Source: JAWOGN01 sp046496815
Lineage (GTDB): Bacteria > Desulfobacterota > DSM-4660 > Desulfatiglandales > Desulfatiglandaceae
Length of the DNA stretch: 28,233 bases
Direction: 5' to 3'
Assembly (NCBI GenBank): GCA_046496815.1
Contig: JAWOGN010000358.1
Location: 1 to 28,233 of the forward strand
Shown: positions 25,681 to 28,233 of the stretch, piece after piece
Position numbering within the stretch: position 1 is the stretch's first letter
Layout: every line of letters starts with the position of its first letter
Notes under the pieces: generated by a model
Seen by the model: only the letters and a program-made list of their open reading frames with translations
Database searches by the model: none
Told to the model about the DNA's origin: nothing
Translations under genes and position numbers: made by a program

Positions 25681-26681
25681 TGTCGGGAGATTTGCAACCT
25701 GAATATGTCTTGCAGCAACTGGACAAGGGAAAACTTGCGCCATGTTATCTCTTCTATGGTGAGAGCGACTTGCGCTTGGAACGGGTTCTAAGCAGGATTC
25801 GGGAGGCTTTTATTCCTGAGACGGCAAGGGATTTTAATCTCCATATTGTTTATGGCGACAAAACCGAGCCCGCAGACATCATTGATACCGCCCGATCGCT
25901 TCCGTTTATGTCTCAGAAAAGACTCATCATTGTCCGGAGAACGGAAGCCTTTTCGGCCTCAGCCCTCGAAAGTTTTGTTCCCTATCTTGAAAATCCGGTC
26001 GATTCAACCTGCCTGATATTTGTAGCATCGAATGCCAATTTCACAAAAAAATTTTACCGAAAAACCAGAGAACTCGGCCAATCGGTCCATTTCAAGAAGT
26101 TGAGCGACGGACAAGTTATGCCCTGGATTAAGAGAGAGGCAAAGCGGATGGGATTTGATATTGAAGATCAGGCCTGCGCTTACCTGCAACAAATTATCGG
26201 CAGTCGGTTAACGGACATCCAGGCGGAACTGGAAAAGCTGCATCTGCGCTATGGGACCTTGAGGATCGGCCTGGATGAAGTCAGGGAGGTCGCCATTCAT
26301 AGTCGTATATACACAATTTTTGAATTGATGGATGCTATTTCCTTTAAGCAACGAGTGGAGTCCCTATCCGTACTCAAACGGTTTTTGGAAGAGGAGGACA
26401 AGGACGGGCCTTTGCGGATTTTGGGGATGCTCAATCGGCAGATCCGAATACTGTGGCGAGCAAAATCGCTGAGCAGCGCGGGGCGGAGGGATTCAGACGT
26501 TAGCCGGGAACTCAGGCTGCCGGCATTTCTCGCATCAAAGGTTGTAAAACAGTCCAGGCGCTGGGACACGGACGACTTTCAACGTGCAGTCAGCCTTTTG
26601 TATCAAGCGGACGGCCTTCTGAAATCCGGGGCGCAAACGCACTTGGTTATTGAAAACCTGGTGTTATCACTCTGTATGTGA
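25680..26681 (+). CDS. holA: DNA polymerase III delta subunit HolA
   Basis: This is the delta subunit of the clamp loader, which opens the beta sliding clamp. It has 333 residues, a normal length. PCYLFYGESDLRLERVLSRI, ARSLPFMSQKRLIIVRR and the C-terminal LAKS-type lid/helical collar (AFLASKVVKQSRRWDTDDFQRAV, LLKSGAQTHLVIENLVLSL, seen as two short pieces) match the family. It starts on the last base of the lptE stop, so translation is coupled. Its stop lies one base from the stop of the convergent rpsT. Confidence 0.93.
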   Translation: MSGDLQPEYVLQQLDKGKLAPCYLFYGESDLRLERVLSRIREAFIPETARDFNLHIVYGDKTEPADIIDTARSLPFMSQKRLIIVRRTEAFSASALESFVPYLENPVDSTCLIFVASNANFTKKFYRKTRELGQSVHFKKLSDGQVMPWIKREAKRMGFDIEDQACAYLQQIIGSRLTDIQAELEKLHLRYGTLRIGLDEVREVAIHSRIYTIFELMDAISFKQRVESLSVLKRFLEEEDKDGPLRILGMLNRQIRILWRAKSLSSAGRRDSDVSRELRLPAFLASKVVKQSRRWDTDDFQRAVSLLYQADGLLKSGAQTHLVIENLVLSLCM

Positions 26682-26682
26682 T

Positions 26683-26955
26683 CTACGATGATATTGAGAG
26701 TTGATTGACATGCCGAGCCAAGCGGGAGATCTGGCGAGCGGCTTTATTTTTATGAATCACGCCCTTGGAAGCGGTCTTTTGAAGAATGGCGACGGCGTTG
26801 GGGAAGCTTTTCTGGGCTTGCTCCAAGGAGTTGCCGGCCACGATATTTTTGACCTCTTTCAAAACGTGCTTGGCCCTGGTTTTGTAGTTTTTGTTTCGGA
26901 CGCGCCTCACTTCGCTCTGGCGAGCACGCTTGAGCGCTGATTTATGATTTGCCAA
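26683..26955 (-). CDS. rpsT: 30S ribosomal protein S20
   Basis: S20 is a small-subunit protein that binds 16S rRNA. It has 90 residues. The start is a TTG at 26955 giving (M)ANHKSALKRARQSEVRRVRN, the diagnostic S20 N-terminus; it is preceded by AGGAGG at 7 nt. A longer frame from 26973 would run through the ribosome site and is rejected. The C-terminus KGVIHKNKAARQISRLARHV is typical. A TTG start recalls E. coli rpsT, which begins with UUG and is autoregulated; the same may hold here (inference). It is divergent from murJ. Confidence 0.96.
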   Translation of the reverse strand: MANHKSALKRARQSEVRRVRNKNYKTRAKHVLKEVKNIVAGNSLEQAQKSFPNAVAILQKTASKGVIHKNKAARQISRLARHVNQLSISS

Positions 26956-26962
26956 ATTTGAA

Positions 26963-26968
26963 CCTCCT
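26963..26968 (-). promoter_or_regulatory. Ribosome binding site deciding the rpsT TTG start
   Basis: On the minus strand a perfect AGGAGG lies 7 nt before the TTG at 26955, fixing this as the S20 start. Confidence 0.85.
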
Positions 26969-26989
26969 AACAATTATTAACCTATATTA

Positions 26990-27016
26990 AAAATAGCATT
27001 TGGGAATAAATGTCAA
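26990..27016 (-). promoter_or_regulatory. Probable rpsT promoter
   Basis: On the minus strand TTGACA (plus 27011-27016) is followed after 15 bp by TGCTATTTT, an extended -10 form (hexamer plus 26990-26995). The spacer is short. The -35 ends 9 bp before the murJ ATG on the other strand. Confidence 0.5.
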
Positions 27017-27025
27017 GGTTTTTTT

Positions 27026-28233
27026 ATGAAAAGCCATAAATTCTCGAATACTGAAGAAAAGAATGTCAGCAGAGCAGCGGGGGTCGTCGGGTTCTACACC
27101 CTTCTGAGTCGCATTTTAGGCCTTGTGCGCGATATGGTGTTGGCGTTTTTTTTTGGGACCGCGATGGCGATGGATGCATTCGTCGCTGCGTTTCGTATCC
27201 CCAATCTATTAAGACGCCTTTTTGCGGAAGGTTCTCTCACCATTGTTTTTATCCCTGTTTTTACTGAATATCTAACGAATCAAACCAAGAAAGACGCGTT
27301 TGAGCTGGCACGGATTGTTTTGACCCTACTTTCAATAATTCTGGTGGCTGTGACGCTAGCGGGAGTCCTCTTCGCTCCCTGGATCGTGAGAATTCAGGCG
27401 TGGGGTTTCGGAGCCTCAGGTGTTAAGTACGATCTCACCGTCTTCCTAACCCGCATTACCTTTCCGTACATATTTTTGATAAGCCTTGTGGCATTTTTTA
27501 TGGGAGTCCTTAATTCATTAAGGCATTTTTCCGCACCTGCGGCTGCGCCCATATTCCTAAACGCAGGAATTATTGGGGCCGCCTATTTGATTTCGCCGCA
27601 TTTGAATGAACCGATCGTGGGAGTCGGAGTCGGTGTGCTGATCGGCGGTATGCTACAGGTGGGTCTTCAAATCCCATGGGTTTTGAAATCGGGCCTCAAA
27701 TTGTTTCCGCAATGGCATCCGGGTCACTCCGCTGTGAAAAGGATCGGGCGCCTGATGCTGCCGGCGATTTTTGGTTCGGCTGTGTATCAATTGAGCAGTT
27801 ACATGGGAACACTCCTGGCATCATTTCTTGCAGAGGGAAGCGTTTCGTGGCTCTATTATGCCGACCGCATCGTCCAGTTTCCCCTGGGTGTTTTTGCCAT
27901 TGCCATCAGCACCGCCGCACTTCCTTCGCTCTCGACGCAGGCAGCAAGAAAGGATTTGGAGGAGTTTGGAGATACGTTGAGTCATTCACTCCGTCTGGTT
28001 TTTTTTATTATCTTGCCCTCGATGGTGGGGCTGATCATCCTGGGAAAACCGATTATACAAATCCTTCTCGAAAGGGGTGCCTTTGACGCCGTGTCAACCC
28101 ACATGACAAATCAAGCCCTTTTTTTCTACACCCTGGGACTTTGGGCTTTCTCAGGCACACGGATACTGGTGGCTGCATTTTACGCACTCCAGGATACAAA
28201 AACGCCCGTAAAGGTAGCATTTGTGGCCTTTTT
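27026..28233 (+). CDS. murJ: Lipid II flippase MurJ (MviN), 3' truncated by window
   Basis: MurJ moves lipid II across the inner membrane for peptidoglycan synthesis. It is a MOP-superfamily protein of usually ~510-530 residues and 14 transmembrane helices. The frame is open from the ATG at 27026 to the window end, giving 402 complete codons and no stop. I translated it by hand. The diagnostic N-terminus is present: TLLSRILGLVRDMVLAFFFG, then AFRIPNLLRRLFAEGSLTIV, followed by repeated hydrophobic segments and SWLYYADRIVQFPLGVFAIA (the YYADR..Q.P.G motif). AAGG lies 8 nt before the ATG. Confidence 0.94.
   Translation, partial: MKSHKFSNTEEKNVSRAAGVVGFYTLLSRILGLVRDMVLAFFFGTAMAMDAFVAAFRIPNLLRRLFAEGSLTIVFIPVFTEYLTNQTKKDAFELARIVLTLLSIILVAVTLAGVLFAPWIVRIQAWGFGASGVKYDLTVFLTRITFPYIFLISLVAFFMGVLNSLRHFSAPAAAPIFLNAGIIGAAYLISPHLNEPIVGVGVGVLIGGMLQVGLQIPWVLKSGLKLFPQWHPGHSAVKRIGRLMLPAIFGSAVYQLSSYMGTLLASFLAEGSVSWLYYADRIVQFPLGVFAIAISTAALPSLSTQAARKDLEEFGDTLSHSLRLVFFIILPSMVGLIILGKPIIQILLERGAFDAVSTHMTNQALFFYTLGLWAFSGTRILVAAFYALQDTKTPVKVAFVAF

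Noticed and set aside
1..28233. tRNA, rRNA, CRISPR array, prophage or insertion-sequence transposase
   Set aside because: I looked for T-arm/anticodon patterns, regularly spaced repeats with unique spacers and transposase motifs, and found none. The TGAAC repeats are too short and too close for CRISPR.

Overview
The window reads as core chromosome of a Gram-negative anaerobe, most likely a member of Desulfobacterota (the former Deltaproteobacteria). The Gram-negative outer membrane is shown by Mla lipid-transport genes, the LPS-assembly lipoprotein LptE and lipid flippase MurJ. The Desulfobacterota placement is an inference. It rests on the gene order yceD-rpmF-plsX-fabG-acpP-fabF-(dCMP deaminase)-nrdR-ribD-ribE-ribBA-ribH-nusB-leuS-lptE-holA, on a RACo-type corrinoid-activation protein, and on an acyl-CoA dehydrogenase with a long C-terminal extension.

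Layout. 1-1867: the end of an Mla locus, with mlaF (cut by the window edge), mlaD and mlaC. 1890-3509: acyl-CoA dehydrogenase. 3540-6260: a Ski2/HelY-type RNA helicase. 6372-8321: a [2Fe-2S]/ASKHA protein of the RACo family. 8510-9919 (minus): gltX. 9920-12308: an accessory island with two long non-coding stretches, an 84-residue conserved-looking small protein, and an orphan 353-residue protein read leftward. The orphan's promoter has perfect -35 and -10 hexamers and overlaps an operator-like inverted repeat. A 144-bp symmetric palindromic element lies in its leader. 12309-16741: yceD, rpmF, plsX, fabG, acpP, fabF (ribosome/fatty-acid/phospholipid cluster). 17067-17983: dCMP deaminase and nrdR (deoxynucleotide supply). 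18112-21760: the riboflavin genes ribD, ribE, ribBA and ribH. 21848-26681: nusB, leuS, lptE, holA. 26683-26955 (minus): rpsT. 27026 to the window end: murJ (partial).

How it fits together. The right-hand 16 kb is a mostly co-directional housekeeping array. It starts from a sigma70-like promoter before yceD and contains several overlapping or near-overlapping stop/start junctions. The rib genes encode nearly the whole route from GTP and ribulose-5-phosphate to riboflavin. The fatty-acid cluster lacks fabH and fabD, which usually sit between plsX and fabG in related bacteria, and lacks rpiB and glyA after fabF.

Most of the window is ordinary. The best candidate for something undescribed is the 10.1-12.3 kb island: an unrecognised protein with its own strong, apparently controlled promoter, a palindromic element and a family of TGAAC repeats. 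I could not run searches, so family calls come from motifs I can read and from recalled knowledge of the families.
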